Shown piece by piece: positions 18,719 through 28,186 of a stretch of DNA of 64,000 nucleotides; the stretch's first letter is position 1, and each line of letters begins with the position of its first letter. Origin of the DNA: Acidimicrobiaceae bacterium (GTDB taxonomy: Bacteria; Actinomycetota; Acidimicrobiia; Acidimicrobiales; JAUTXP01); contig JAUTXP010000058.1 of assembly GCA_030837965.1 (NCBI GenBank), positions 1 through 64,000 on the forward strand, given 5' to 3'. The notes below the pieces were generated by a model. The model made no database searches. It was not told the DNA's origin and saw only the letters and a program-made list of their open reading frames with translations. A program made the position numbers and the translations under genes.

Positions 18719-20028
18719 CGGTGCACGAAGCCGTGGATCGTCTCCACGATGAAGTCGATCATCTCGTCGGTGAGGCCCGGGTACACGCCAATCCAGAACG
18801 TGTTCTCCATGACGAAGTCGGCGTTGGTCAGGTCCCCCACCACCCGCTTCGGCACGTCCTGGTAGGCGGGCTGGCGCAGCAGGTTCCCTGCGAACAGCTC
18901 ACGCGTGCCGATCTGCTGCGACTCCAAGTGCTGCACCAAGGCATGGCGGGAGAACGGCGCGCCCGGCTGCACGGAGATGCAAAAGCCGAACCAACTGGGG
19001 TCGCTGTGCTCGGTAGCCCGAGGCAGCAGCAATACATCCTGCAGGTCGGCCAAGCCGTCGTGGAGCCGGTGCCAGTTGAGCTTGCGGCGCTCGACGAAGC
19101 CATCGAGCTTGTCCATCTGGGCCACCCCAACCGCGGCCTGCATGTCCGTGAGCTTCAGGTTGTAGCCGATGTGGGAGTAGATGTACTTGTGGTCGTAGCC
19201 GTAGGGAAGCTGGCCCAACTGCCAGTCGAACCGGCGGCCGCACGTGTTGGCCTCGCCCGGCTCGCACCAACAGTCGCGGCCCCAATCGCGGAAGGACTCC
19301 ACCAGCTTGCGCGTCGTCTTCTTGGGCATGAGGACAGCGCCGCCCTCGCCCATGGTGAGGTGGTGGGCCGGATAGAAGCTGACCGTGGCCAGGTCGCCGA
19401 AGCCGGCCGTGCGCTTGCCTCGATAAGTGGAGCCGACCGCGTCGCAGTTGTCCTCGATGAGCCACAGGTTGTGCCGCTCGGCCAATTCCGTCGCCACGTC
19501 GAGGTTGAACGGGTTGCCCAACGTGTGGGCCATCATGATGGCCTTGGTCCTGGGCCCGATGGCGTCCTCGAGGCGCTCGGCGATGGCGTTGTAGGTGCCC
19601 AATTCCACATCCACGAAGACCGGCACCAGGCCGTGCTGAATCATCGGATTCACCGTGGTGGGAAACCCGGTGGCGACGGTGAGCACCTCGTCGCCGGGGG
19701 CGAGCCGCCGGTTGCCCAGCTTCTTGGACGTGAGGGCGGCGATGGCCAACAGGTTGGCCGACGAGCCCGAGTTGCAGAGCACGGCGTGACGCACGCCCAT
19801 GTAGCGCGTGAACTTGGTCTCGAACTCCGCCGCGAACCGGCCCGTCGTCAGCCAGAAGTCGAGGGACGAGTCGACGAGCGTGGCCACGTCCTCGGCGTCG
19901 AACACGCGGCCCGAGACGGGCACCGCGCTGACGCCGGGCGTGAAGTGCCGGGCCGGGAACTCGGCCTCGGCGAACTCGCGCACCAGCTCCAGAATCTCGG
20001 CCCTGATCTCCTTGGCGTCCCGGCTCAT
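18715..20028 (-). CDS. rfbH: CDP-4-keto-6-deoxyglucose-3-dehydrase (E1)
   Basis: A 437-residue PMP-dependent dehydrase of the aminotransferase fold. It removes the C3 hydroxyl of CDP-4-keto-6-deoxyglucose. The PLP lysine is replaced by His, as in all E1 enzymes ([14 protein letters not shown], His222/His223). Four cysteines, 195, 253, 255 and 263, give exactly the C-X57-C-X-C-X7-C pattern known to bind the [2Fe-2S] cluster of E1. Identity to Salmonella RfbH is evident along the whole length. The ATG at 20028 matches the family length. E1 needs the NADH-dependent reductase E3 (RfbI/AscD), for which no gene is present in this window. Confidence 0.96.
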   Translation of the reverse strand: MSRDAKEIRAEILELVREFAEAEFPARHFTPGVSAVPVSGRVFDAEDVATLVDSSLDFWLTTGRFAAEFETKFTRYMGVRHAVLCNSGSSANLLAIAALTSKKLGNRRLAPGDEVLTVATGFPTTVNPMIQHGLVPVFVDVELGTYNAIAERLEDAIGPRTKAIMMAHTLGNPFNLDVATELAERHNLWLIEDNCDAVGSTYRGKRTAGFGDLATVSFYPAHHLTMGEGGAVLMPKKTTRKLVESFRDWGRDCWCEPGEANTCGRRFDWQLGQLPYGYDHKYIYSHIGYNLKLTDMQAAVGVAQMDKLDGFVERRKLNWHRLHDGLADLQDVLLLPRATEHSDPSWFGFCISVQPGAPFSRHALVQHLESQQIGTRELFAGNLLRQPAYQDVPKRVVGDLTNADFVMENTFWIGVYPGLTDEMIDFIVETIHGFVHR

Positions 20029-21038
20029 CTCTTCACCGGCGCCGCTGGCGTCACTGGCGTCACTGGCCCAAGGAGCGACTCGTACCACGTCAAGGTGCGC
20101 TCCAAGCCGGCGCGCAGGTCGAAGCCCGCCTTCCATCCCAGTCGCTCGCGGGCCTTGGCCGCCGAGAGGTACTGGTCCTTGATCTCCCCCACCGCCTTGT
20201 TCTGAATGAGGGGCTCGACGTCGACACCGGCCGCGTCGCAGACGGCCCGGTAGATGTCCATCACCGACAGAGGCGACTCGTCGCTGAAGTTGAAGGCCTC
20301 GCCGTACATGTCCGGGTCGTCGAGGGCGCGGGCCAAGACGAGGTAGGCGTCGACCACGTCGTCCACGTACAGATAGTCACGCAGGAACGTGCCGTCGCTG
20401 CGGATGACCGGCTGCTGTCGGTGCACCAGCGAGCGAATGGTGCCGGGAACGATGCGCGACCAGTTGAGGTCGCCACCGCCGTAGATGTTTCCGCATCGGG
20501 CGATCACGGCGGGCACGCCATAGGTCATGGCGTACGACTGCGTGACCAGGTCGGTGCACGACTTGGAGACCTCGTACGGGGCCCGGCCCGTCAACGGCAT
20601 GTCCTCGCGGTACGGCAGGTCCGGCTGCTCGCCGTAGGCCTTGTCGCTCGACGCCACGACTACTCGCTTCACCAACTCAGGGTGGACCCGGGCCGTCTCC
20701 AGCACGTTCCAGGTGCCCTGCACGTTGGCCGCGAGCGTCTGCATGGGCGAGCGCTGCGCCGTGCCGACGATGGTCTGGGCGCCCAGGTGGAACACGGTGT
20801 CCACGTCATGCTCGTTGACGGCCCGCTCCACCGACTCGTAGTCCTCCAGCCGCCCGTTGACCACCGACACCCGCTCGATCGTCCCGCTGCGCAGAAGCTC
20901 GGACTGCGGATCGGCATCCCGGATGAGGGCGACGACGTAGGCGCCTTCGTCCACCAGTCGGCGGGTCAGCCACGACCCGACCATCCCCGTGGCGCCGGTG
21001 ACGAGGACACGCGACTCGGTCCAGTCGATGTCGTTCAT
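20025..21038 (-). CDS. rfbG: CDP-glucose 4,6-dehydratase
   Basis: A 337-residue extended SDR converting CDP-glucose to CDP-4-keto-6-deoxyglucose. Rossmann motif GATGMVGSW at about residues 15-23; active-site YEVSK near residue 145, with SSDKAYGE just before. The segment [20 protein letters not shown] is characteristic of the RfbG branch. The ATG at 21038 (MNDIDW) overlaps the rfbF stop (ATGA) and is preferred to an in-frame start 11 codons upstream inside rfbF. Confidence 0.95.
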   Translation of the reverse strand: MNDIDWTESRVLVTGATGMVGSWLTRRLVDEGAYVVALIRDADPQSELLRSGTIERVSVVNGRLEDYESVERAVNEHDVDTVFHLGAQTIVGTAQRSPMQTLAANVQGTWNVLETARVHPELVKRVVVASSDKAYGEQPDLPYREDMPLTGRAPYEVSKSCTDLVTQSYAMTYGVPAVIARCGNIYGGGDLNWSRIVPGTIRSLVHRQQPVIRSDGTFLRDYLYVDDVVDAYLVLARALDDPDMYGEAFNFSDESPLSVMDIYRAVCDAAGVDVEPLIQNKAVGEIKDQYLSAAKARERLGWKAGFDLRAGLERTLTWYESLLGPVTPVTPAAPVKR

Positions 21039-21805
21039 TCCCACACCTTCCAGGGCGCGCCCTGCTGCCACAGGTCGTTGAGCAGCTTCGATTCGCGGTA
21101 CGTGTCCATGGGCTGCCAGAAGCCGTCGTGGCGGAAGGCCATCAGCTCCTTGTCGGCGGCCAGTCGCTCCAGCGGACGCTGCTCCAGCACGTCCTCGTCG
21201 GTGATGTAGTCGAACACGTCGTGCTCGAAGACGAAGAAGCCCGCGTTCACCCAGCCGTCGACCTGTGGCTTCTCCCTGAAATGCTCGACACCGCCGTCGT
21301 CGGCCAGGTCAAGCACGCCGAAGCGGCTCAAAGGCTGGACGGTGGTCAGGGTCGCCTTCTTCGAGTGCTCTTCGTGGAAGGCAAGCAGCTTGGCGATGTC
21401 GACGTCGGCCAAGCCGTCCCCGTACGTCACCATGAACCTGTCGTCGTCGATGAAGCGCTCGATGCGCTTGACCCTCCCGCCGGTCTGCGTCTCGTCACCG
21501 GTGTCGGCCACCGTCACCCGCCACTCCGACTCGAGGTGCGACCCGTGGAACACGATTTCGTGCGACTTGCCGAGGCTGATGGTGAAGTCGTTGTTCCTCG
21601 CCTCGTAGTCGAGGAAGTACTCCTTGATGACGTCGCCCTTGTAGCCGATGCACACCACGAAGTCCGTGATGCCGTGGTGGGCGAAGATCTTCATGATGTG
21701 CCAGAGGATGGGCTTGCCGCCCACCTCCACCATTGGCTTGGGGCGGAACTCGGTCTGCTCCCTGAGCCTCGTGCCGAGGCCGCCCGCCAGGATCACTGCT
21801 TTCAA
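21035..21805 (-). CDS. rfbF: Glucose-1-phosphate cytidylyltransferase
   Basis: A 256-residue nucleotidyltransferase that makes CDP-glucose from CTP and glucose-1-phosphate. The N-terminal loop MKAVILAGGLGTRLREQT and the nearby RPKPMVEVGGKPILWHIMK are diagnostic, as are VTYGDGLADVD (metal-binding Asp) and GFWQPMDTYRE near the C-terminus. Usual family length. It is the promoter-proximal gene of the minus-strand operon reaching to 10235, and every junction from here to the large membrane protein is a 4-nt overlap. Confidence 0.96.
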   Translation of the reverse strand: MKAVILAGGLGTRLREQTEFRPKPMVEVGGKPILWHIMKIFAHHGITDFVVCIGYKGDVIKEYFLDYEARNNDFTISLGKSHEIVFHGSHLESEWRVTVADTGDETQTGGRVKRIERFIDDDRFMVTYGDGLADVDIAKLLAFHEEHSKKATLTTVQPLSRFGVLDLADDGGVEHFREKPQVDGWVNAGFFVFEHDVFDYITDEDVLEQRPLERLAADKELMAFRHDGFWQPMDTYRESKLLNDLWQQGAPWKVWE

Positions 21806-22109
21806 CTGAGTCTCGTTCCTTCGGTCAAGAGACGGCCCACGTGGTGGACGTCGAGATGACGGCGTCGACTCCCATCGGCGGAGCCGAGCCCGTCTCGGGC
21901 TGGCCGCGCCATCCCACTGGTCACGGCGATGGCATGGACCAGGTCGTCGGCGGCCTCAGCGGGGCCGACGCCTGCACGCGGCGAATGAAGAGCGCGAAGG
22001 GGCATGGGCTTGGCGCAAATCGTACCTCCCAGCCCCTCGGGCGCTGTAGTTGGCCGTCGCACCGATGAGGCCGCCTGAGGTGGCCTGCTAGCGTCCCCAG
22101 ACCAGCGCA
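21806..22109. other. Divergent intergenic region
   Basis: About 300 bases separate rfbF (minus) from the coiled-coil methyltransferase (plus). Open frames here have no family features. It probably carries promoters for both divergent transcripts, but I could not assign -10/-35 boxes or operators. Confidence 0.5.
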
Positions 22110-23387
22110 ATGGTCGATTCAACGCCGAGCGAGGTCGTGTCGTACATGGATGAGGTCACCGGCCGCGCCCTCGGCCAGCGAGCGGCCACGCCGGGTCCGT
22201 TGCGGCGCCAGCAGCCCATCGAGCCTTTCCTGGAGACGGCCGACCGCCACAAGGAGGCGGGCACACGGCTACCTGGGCCGAGCCGAATGTCGGCCCTGAA
22301 ACAGGCCGTGATCCGCATCGCCCGGCTCTACACGGTCGAGCAGGCCACCTTCAACCAAGCAGTGCTCTCGGCCTTGTTGGAGCTGAACGTCGGGCTCAAC
22401 GAAGTGCGGGCCGACCTCGACCGCAGACTCGGCAGCAGCCAGGCTGCGTTGGCCAGCACGGACCTCACGCTCGAACAGACGAGAAGCGCGGTCGACCGGC
22501 TCGAGGAACGCCTCCTCGACCTGCGCAACCTGCTGGCCGCGTCAAACGAACATCGGGCCGCCGACCGCACCGACCTGCTGAACCTGCGCTCGCGCGTCGA
22601 CATGCTCTTGGAGGAGGCTCGGCGACGGCTGCCCGAGCCCCTCGACCCGGGCCAGCTCAAGACGTTTGCCGACCAGCTCAACGGCAAGCTCGACCCGCTC
22701 TACAAGCAGTTGGAGGACCGCTTCCGAGGTTCGCGCGAGGAGATCATCGAGCTCCAGCGAGCGTACGTCGGCGACGTGGCCGACTTGAAGGGCGGGGCTG
22801 CGCCGGTCGTCGACATCGGATGCGGCAGGGGCGAGTGGCTGGAGGTCCTCAAGGACAACGGCATCCCTGCCTATGGCGTCGACATCAACGCCACCTTCGC
22901 AGAGCAGAACCAGGCGCGCGGCCTCGACGTGCGAGTAGGCGACGCCATCGACCACCTGGAGTCCGTGCCGGAGGGGTCGGTCGGCGCGGTGACCGGCTTC
23001 CACGTGGCCGAGCACCTCGAATTCCCCGTCCTCGTCCGGCTGATCGACGCGGCCAGGCGAGTCCTTCGCCCCGGCGGCGTGCTCATCTTCGAGACGCCCA
23101 ACCCAACCAACGTGATCGTGGGCTCGGCGTCGTTCTACATGGACCCCACCCACCGAAACCCGCTCCACCCACAGTTCATGGAGTTCCTGCTCGGTGCCCG
23201 CGGCTTCGCGGACGTCGAGGTGCGCTACCTGCATCCTTCGGACGAGCAGGCCTTCGTGCTTCCTGTGGCCAAGGAGGCGACGGCCGAGCACGATGCCATG
23301 AGCCGCATCGTCGAACACCTGAACTGGGCCTTCTTCGGACCGCTCGACTATGCGGTCATCGGGCGCAGGACTTCGGCCCCCGCCTAG
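22110..23387 (+). CDS. Coiled-coil SAM-dependent methyltransferase
   Basis: A 425-residue protein. Residues 60-230 are helical and heptad-rich (VRADLDRRLGSSQAAL, DRLEERLLDLRNLLAASNE). A class I methyltransferase domain follows, with SAM motif VVDIGCGRGEWLEVL near residue 232 and VTGFHVAEHLEF. This order resembles O-antigen chain-terminating methyltransferases such as WbdD, where the coiled coil measures chain length. With a Wzm/Wzt exporter in the same island, a chain-end methylation role is plausible but inferred. The start may lie further in; the first 50 residues are not conserved-looking. It is followed 9 bases later by a GT4 gene. Confidence 0.82.
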   Translation: MVDSTPSEVVSYMDEVTGRALGQRAATPGPLRRQQPIEPFLETADRHKEAGTRLPGPSRMSALKQAVIRIARLYTVEQATFNQAVLSALLELNVGLNEVRADLDRRLGSSQAALASTDLTLEQTRSAVDRLEERLLDLRNLLAASNEHRAADRTDLLNLRSRVDMLLEEARRRLPEPLDPGQLKTFADQLNGKLDPLYKQLEDRFRGSREEIIELQRAYVGDVADLKGGAAPVVDIGCGRGEWLEVLKDNGIPAYGVDINATFAEQNQARGLDVRVGDAIDHLESVPEGSVGAVTGFHVAEHLEFPVLVRLIDAARRVLRPGGVLIFETPNPTNVIVGSASFYMDPTHRNPLHPQFMEFLLGARGFADVEVRYLHPSDEQAFVLPVAKEATAEHDAMSRIVEHLNWAFFGPLDYAVIGRRTSAPA

Positions 23388-23396
23388 ATCGGGCCG

Positions 23397-24596
23397 ATGC
23401 GGGTCGCCATTGCCAAGCCCGACTACGGCATCGTCGGCGGTTTCGAGCTGGTGCTGCGACGCATCGCAGTCGAGCTGGAGGCTCGAGGCCACGACGTGAG
23501 CTGGCTGTTGGTGGACGTGCCGTCACTCGGCCGCTCGCCTTTCCACGCCGACGTGCCCGATCACGTATGGAAGGCCCAGCCCGAGTTCTTCCGGTACGCG
23601 GCCCTGGTCGACGCGTTCGCCAAGCTCGACACCCGCGGCCACGACATGGTGGTCTCCACCCAGCCCCCTTCGTTCGCCCTCGACCACCCCCGGCACCTCT
23701 GCGTCTTCTTCCACCATGTGCGCATCTATTACGACCTGTCGGACGTCTACCTGGCCGCAGGACTGGCCGACGACCCCGAGCTGCACCACGCCGCGGCGCG
23801 GCGCGTTCGCGAGATGGACGACCAGTTCCTGCGGCGCCCGCAGTGGGTGCTGGCCGGATCGGAGGTCGTAAAGGAGCGGCTTCAGAGCTTCAACCATCTG
23901 GCCGACGTCGGCCTGTTCCACGCAGGCGCCGGGGTGCCTCCCGGTGCGACTGAGCTTCCATCGAGCTACGACGGTCCGCCGCTGTGCGTCAGCCGACACG
24001 AGTTCCCCAAGCGCACCGAGCTGTTCGTCCATGCCATCAAGCTCCTCCCAGGCATCGACGGCGACATCGTCGGAGGTGGCGGCAGACTCGACTTCGTGCG
24101 CAACCTCGACCATCGGCTCTCACAGCCCGACGCCGATCTCGACGCGCTCTCGCCACATGACCTTTGGTTGTGCAGGCACGACAACTTCGAGCCGGTTCCC
24201 CAACCCGGAAGCGCGCGCGCCAGAGCCGGCAACGTGCGCTTCCTCGGCCACGTGAGCGATGGCGAGTTGGCGCGCCTCTACGCCAACGCGTGCTGCGTGG
24301 TGGCGCCCGCGTATCTCGAGGACTACGGACTGACCGCCATCGAGGCCATGCATTACGGCAAGCCCCTGGTGGTCTGCCGCGACGGCGGCGGCCTGACCGC
24401 GTTCGTCGAGGACGGCGTGAACGGTCTTGTTGTCGACCCGACCGGGCCTGCGATCGCGGAGGCTGTGCGCACCCTCAAGGAGGACCCGGACTTGGCCCGA
24501 CGGCTAGGCCAGGCCGGACGCGAGACGGCCCGCCGCTACACGTGGGACCGCGCCATGGCCGAGATCGAGGCGGGGATGGATCGGGTGATGGCGTGA
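23397..24596 (+). CDS. GT4-family glycosyltransferase
   Basis: A 399-residue GT-B enzyme. The N-terminal domain begins MRVAIAKPDYGIVGGFELVL. The C-terminal donor domain has VRFLGHVSDGELARLYANA and the EX7E-like segment VVAPAYLEDYGLTAIEAMHY, followed by GKPLVVCRDGGGLTAFVEDG. Typical length for retaining GT4 transferases of cell-surface glycans. Its TGA overlaps the GTG of the next gene (GTGA). Donor sugar unknown. Confidence 0.88.
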   Translation: MRVAIAKPDYGIVGGFELVLRRIAVELEARGHDVSWLLVDVPSLGRSPFHADVPDHVWKAQPEFFRYAALVDAFAKLDTRGHDMVVSTQPPSFALDHPRHLCVFFHHVRIYYDLSDVYLAAGLADDPELHHAAARRVREMDDQFLRRPQWVLAGSEVVKERLQSFNHLADVGLFHAGAGVPPGATELPSSYDGPPLCVSRHEFPKRTELFVHAIKLLPGIDGDIVGGGGRLDFVRNLDHRLSQPDADLDALSPHDLWLCRHDNFEPVPQPGSARARAGNVRFLGHVSDGELARLYANACCVVAPAYLEDYGLTAIEAMHYGKPLVVCRDGGGLTAFVEDGVNGLVVDPTGPAIAEAVRTLKEDPDLARRLGQAGRETARRYTWDRAMAEIEAGMDRVMA

Positions 24597-27052
24597 AAGT
24601 CGGCATCGTCGCACCCAGCCCCGTGCCCTTCATTCTGGGCGGGGCCGAGCGCCTCTTCAACGGGCTGACACGGGCCGTCAACGAGGTGACTCCGCACGAC
24701 GCCGAGCTGATCAAGCTGCCCACCCGCGAGCACACCCTGCCCGACCTCATGGCGAGCTACGAGACATGGTCGCGGTTGGACGTGTCGCACTTCGACCTGG
24801 TGGTGTCGACCAAGTACCCGGCATGGATGGTCGACCACCCCAACCACGTGGTGTACCTCCAACACACGCTGCGGGGGCTGTACGACACCTACCCCGCCGA
24901 CCTGCCCCGGTCCCAGGCGTCCGACGTGCCCGAGGTGGCCGCCCTCCAGCAGGCGCTGGGCGCCGCCGTCAACCGGTCGGCGCTTCCCGACATCTTCGGC
25001 CTCTTCGGTCGCGCCCTCGCCGCCTTGGGCTCCGACCACCCGGTCTTCGCCTTGCCGGGGCCGCTGGCCCACGAGCTGGTCCACGCCCTCGACCGCATCG
25101 GCATGTCCGACCCCGGCGTGCGCAGGCACCTGGCCATATCGGCCACGGTCGCCGCCCGGCCGGGCTACTTCCCTGCCGGCGTGGAGGTCCGCCCCGTGCA
25201 CCACCCCTCGGACCTGGTGGGGTTCCGCTGCGAGAGCTTCGACTACTTCTTCACCGCCAGCCGTCTGGACGGCCCCAAGCGAGTGCACCTGCTGATCGAG
25301 GCGATGCGCCACGTGCCTGCTGACGTGCCCCTGAAGATCGCGGGCACAGGGCCCGACATGGACCGCCTCCGCCAGGCGGCCCACCGCGACCCGAGGATCG
25401 AGCTGCTCGGCTACGTCGACACGGCCCGCCTGCTCGACCTCTACGCGGGCGCCTTGGCGGTGCCGTTCGTCCCGGCCGACGAGGACCTGGGGCTGATCAC
25501 CCTGGAGGCCATGATGTCGGGCAAGCCGGTGGTGACGGCCCTCGACTCGGGAGGCGCCACTGAGCTGGTCGCCGACAGCGCCAACGGCTTCGTGGTCCCG
25601 CCCACGGCCGCAGCCATCGGGACCGCGCTGGCCCGGCTGGCACGCGATGTCGACATGGCCCGGGCCATGGGCGCGGCCGGCCGTCTGCGGGCGCAAGCCG
25701 TGACGTGGGAACGGACGGTAGCGGCCATCCTCGACGAGGGGGCGAGGCCGGCGCCCGGCAGTGCCGAGGCGGGCGCGCTGGCCGGCGCGCTGGCGGCCGG
25801 GCGGGTGCAGCGCCGTACCAGGCGGGCCCGGCGCCTGGTGGTGGTGTCCACCTTCCCCATCCACCCGCGGATGGGCGGAGGCCAGCTCCGCTGCTTCCAC
25901 TTGTACCGCCACCTGGCGTCGCGCTTCGACGTGGAGGCGGTGTGTCTGGGCGGCCCCCAGGACGTGCAGCAGGAGATCGAACTGGCGCCCGGCTACGTGG
26001 AGACGGTGGTGCCGAAGTCGGCCGAGCACGAGGCCGCCGAGCGGGCCATCCACGCCGAGGCGGGCCTGCCGGTCACCGACATCGTGGCGTCGATGCACAT
26101 CGACAAGACCCCGGCCTACTTGGAGGCGCTGCACAAGGCTTCCCTCGGCGCCGACGCAGTGATCCTCGCCGACCCCTTCCAACAGCCCGCGGTGGCCATG
26201 GTCGCCCCTGACGTGCCCACCGTCTACGACTCGTTCAACGCCGAGATTGTCCTGAAGCGGACACTGCTGCCCGACAACGACATGGGGCGCCTGCTGCTCG
26301 ACACCGTCCGCCGGGTCGAGGGCGCGTCGATCCGTGACTCGCTGGTGGTCTCCGTGTGCTCATCCGAGGACCAGGCCATGCTCGAACTGGAGTACGGCCT
26401 CGACACGGACAAGCTCGTCTACACCCCCAACGGGGTGGACTCCGAGGCCACGCCCTACACCGGCCCGGACGACCGGGCCGAGGCCCGCGAGCACTGGCTG
26501 CGCCGGTTCAGCGAGATGTCCGGGCTCCGCGGCCTGCGCCGAATCGCCTTCTTCGCGGGCAGTTGGCACCTGCCCAACATCGACGCAGGCAAGCACATCA
26601 TCGCCATGGCGCCTTCGCTGCCCGACGTGGTGTTCCTCCTGGTGGGCCACCACGGCCAGGAGTTCACCACCTGGTCGCTCCCGCCCAACGTGGTGCTCAC
26701 CGGGATCGTCTCCGAACCCGTGAAGCAGGCCCTACTGGCCTGCTCTGACGTGGCCCTCAACCCCATGGTCCGGGGCTCGGGCACAAACTTGAAGATCGTC
26801 GAGTACTTCGCGGCCGGGGTGCCGGTGGTCTCCACCCGACTGGGCTCGCGCGGGTTGGCCGTGCAACCCGGCGTCCATCTGCGTTCGGTCGAGCTGGAGG
26901 ACTTCGCTGAGGCCATCCGGGCCGTGCTCGACGACGATGCGGGCTCCGCGGTCATGGCGGCCGAGTCGCGCCGGGTGGTGGAGGAGCACTACGACTGGGC
27001 CGTGCTGGGCAAGCGGCTGCGCCTGAAGCTGGAGTCGACGCTGCTGCGTTAG
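24593..27052 (+). CDS. Tandem two-domain GT4 glycosyltransferase
   Basis: An 819-residue protein with two complete GT4 units. Unit 1 (about 1-385) starts VKVGIVAPSPVPFILGGAER and holds FFTASRLDGPKRVHLLIEAM and EDLGLITLEAMMSGKPVV. A short Ala/Arg linker follows. Unit 2 (about 412-819) starts LVVVSTFPIHPRMGGGQLRC and holds FFAGSWHLPNIDAGKHII and GSGTNLKIVEYFAAGVPVV. Each unit has its own acceptor and donor lobe, so it may add two sugars in succession. GTG start at 24593, coupled to the upstream GT4. Its stop overlaps the convergent gene's stop by 4 nt. Confidence 0.87.
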   Translation: MKVGIVAPSPVPFILGGAERLFNGLTRAVNEVTPHDAELIKLPTREHTLPDLMASYETWSRLDVSHFDLVVSTKYPAWMVDHPNHVVYLQHTLRGLYDTYPADLPRSQASDVPEVAALQQALGAAVNRSALPDIFGLFGRALAALGSDHPVFALPGPLAHELVHALDRIGMSDPGVRRHLAISATVAARPGYFPAGVEVRPVHHPSDLVGFRCESFDYFFTASRLDGPKRVHLLIEAMRHVPADVPLKIAGTGPDMDRLRQAAHRDPRIELLGYVDTARLLDLYAGALAVPFVPADEDLGLITLEAMMSGKPVVTALDSGGATELVADSANGFVVPPTAAAIGTALARLARDVDMARAMGAAGRLRAQAVTWERTVAAILDEGARPAPGSAEAGALAGALAAGRVQRRTRRARRLVVVSTFPIHPRMGGGQLRCFHLYRHLASRFDVEAVCLGGPQDVQQEIELAPGYVETVVPKSAEHEAAERAIHAEAGLPVTDIVASMHIDKTPAYLEALHKASLGADAVILADPFQQPAVAMVAPDVPTVYDSFNAEIVLKRTLLPDNDMGRLLLDTVRRVEGASIRDSLVVSVCSSEDQAMLELEYGLDTDKLVYTPNGVDSEATPYTGPDDRAEAREHWLRRFSEMSGLRGLRRIAFFAGSWHLPNIDAGKHIIAMAPSLPDVVFLLVGHHGQEFTTWSLPPNVVLTGIVSEPVKQALLACSDVALNPMVRGSGTNLKIVEYFAAGVPVVSTRLGSRGLAVQPGVHLRSVELEDFAEAIRAVLDDDAGSAVMAAESRRVVEEHYDWAVLGKRLRLKLESTLLR

Positions 27053-28095
27053 GACAGCCTGGCCGCGGTGATGGCGGCCCACTGGTCGGGGGTGGCGGTG
27101 TCCCAGACCCAGAACGACAGGCCCTTGGCCCCGTGGTCTGAAGCTGAGCGGATGAAGCGCTCGACCGCGGCCTTCGACGGGGCGCCGTGAGCGCTGGCGG
27201 GGGCGCCGTCTTGGGCCATGTCGTAGGCCTGGCCCACCGGCATGACCGGCTTTTCAAACGGAGCCAGGGCGGCCATGGCTCCGGCGACGTCCGCGGCCGG
27301 GTCGCGGTTGCCCCAGTAGACCATCGGCGCGATGGCGTCGAACGAAGTCAACTCGTTGTACGGGAACCAGCGCTTCGGTGTGGGTCGGGGCACGGTGGCG
27401 ATGAGCGGATAGCCCGGCCCGACAAACTGGCGCAACATCGCCCCAAAGGTGCTCACCGCGCCCGGGACGAGCCGGGTCCCCTCCGACCGCGTCTCGATGT
27501 CAGCCGAGAAGGCGTCGATGCGATCACCGGCTGCGGTGGCATACCCGATCTCCTGGCGGGCCCTGGCCGCGTCGTCAGACGGGTTGTCGAGATAGACGAA
27601 GTCCCAGCCCACGATCTTCAAGCCCGCGGCATGGGCCGCAGGCAGCAGGCGGTCGAGGTCGCCCCGGGCATAAAAGCCCGAGCGGGATGAGCCCAGCCGG
27701 ACGTAGAGGTGACTCAGCCCTGCGCTCTTGGCCTGGTTGACGATGCGGCCCACGTCGCCGTTCTCGGCCCGGTCCAGCTTGTGCAGCCACATGCCCTTGC
27801 CCACAGGGACGGGCCCGCCCGCGGGCCGGTAAAGGGGCGGCAAGGCGTAGAGGCGCTCGCCCACGACCACAGCCGGATCTTGGGCTCGTTCAGACGCAGC
27901 CGCCACACCCTCGATTGAGGGCGAGGCCGAGGCCGAGGTGGCGGGCACGGGCGCCAAGCCGGCAAGGGCCGTGAGCCCGATGAGGGCGGTGGCCGTCACC
28001 TCCCGAGGCCGCTGCCGACACCAGGCCAAGACGACATCGATCCTGCGCGGCGGCCGCAGCACGATCGCGCCGACGTCCGCCGTCTTCGCTCGCAT
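27049..28095 (-). CDS. Secreted TIM-barrel glycosidase-like protein, unknown function
   Basis: A 348-residue protein. A basic N-terminus and a hydrophobic stretch (VTATALIGLTALAGLAPVPA, about residues 33-52) look like a signal peptide or anchor. The rest alternates strands and helices as in TIM-barrel hydrolases: KGMWLHKLDRAENGDV, HLYVRLGSSRSGFYA, KIVGWDFVYLDNP, AFSADIETRSEG and APMVYWGNRDP. The acidic residues Asp/Glu in SADIE are candidates for catalysis. The start is uncertain: ATG 28095 has AGAAGG directly adjacent. It stands alone between two plus-strand operons. Confidence 0.68.
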   Translation of the reverse strand: MRAKTADVGAIVLRPPRRIDVVLAWCRQRPREVTATALIGLTALAGLAPVPATSASASPSIEGVAAASERAQDPAVVVGERLYALPPLYRPAGGPVPVGKGMWLHKLDRAENGDVGRIVNQAKSAGLSHLYVRLGSSRSGFYARGDLDRLLPAAHAAGLKIVGWDFVYLDNPSDDAARARQEIGYATAAGDRIDAFSADIETRSEGTRLVPGAVSTFGAMLRQFVGPGYPLIATVPRPTPKRWFPYNELTSFDAIAPMVYWGNRDPAADVAGAMAALAPFEKPVMPVGQAYDMAQDGAPASAHGAPSKAAVERFIRSASDHGAKGLSFWVWDTATPDQWAAITAARLS

Positions 28096-28186
28096 CCTTC
28101 TGCATCGGCATGTCAGGGGGCCGACCTGATCCGTTCCACCCGGGCAATTGCCACCAGACCCGGGCATTCCGCTTTACTGGCCGCAC

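Noticed and set aside
21802-22122. Small open frames between rfbF and the coiled-coil methyltransferase
   Set aside because: No ribosome-binding site, no recognisable domain, and composition like shadow frames; the region is better explained as divergent promoters.
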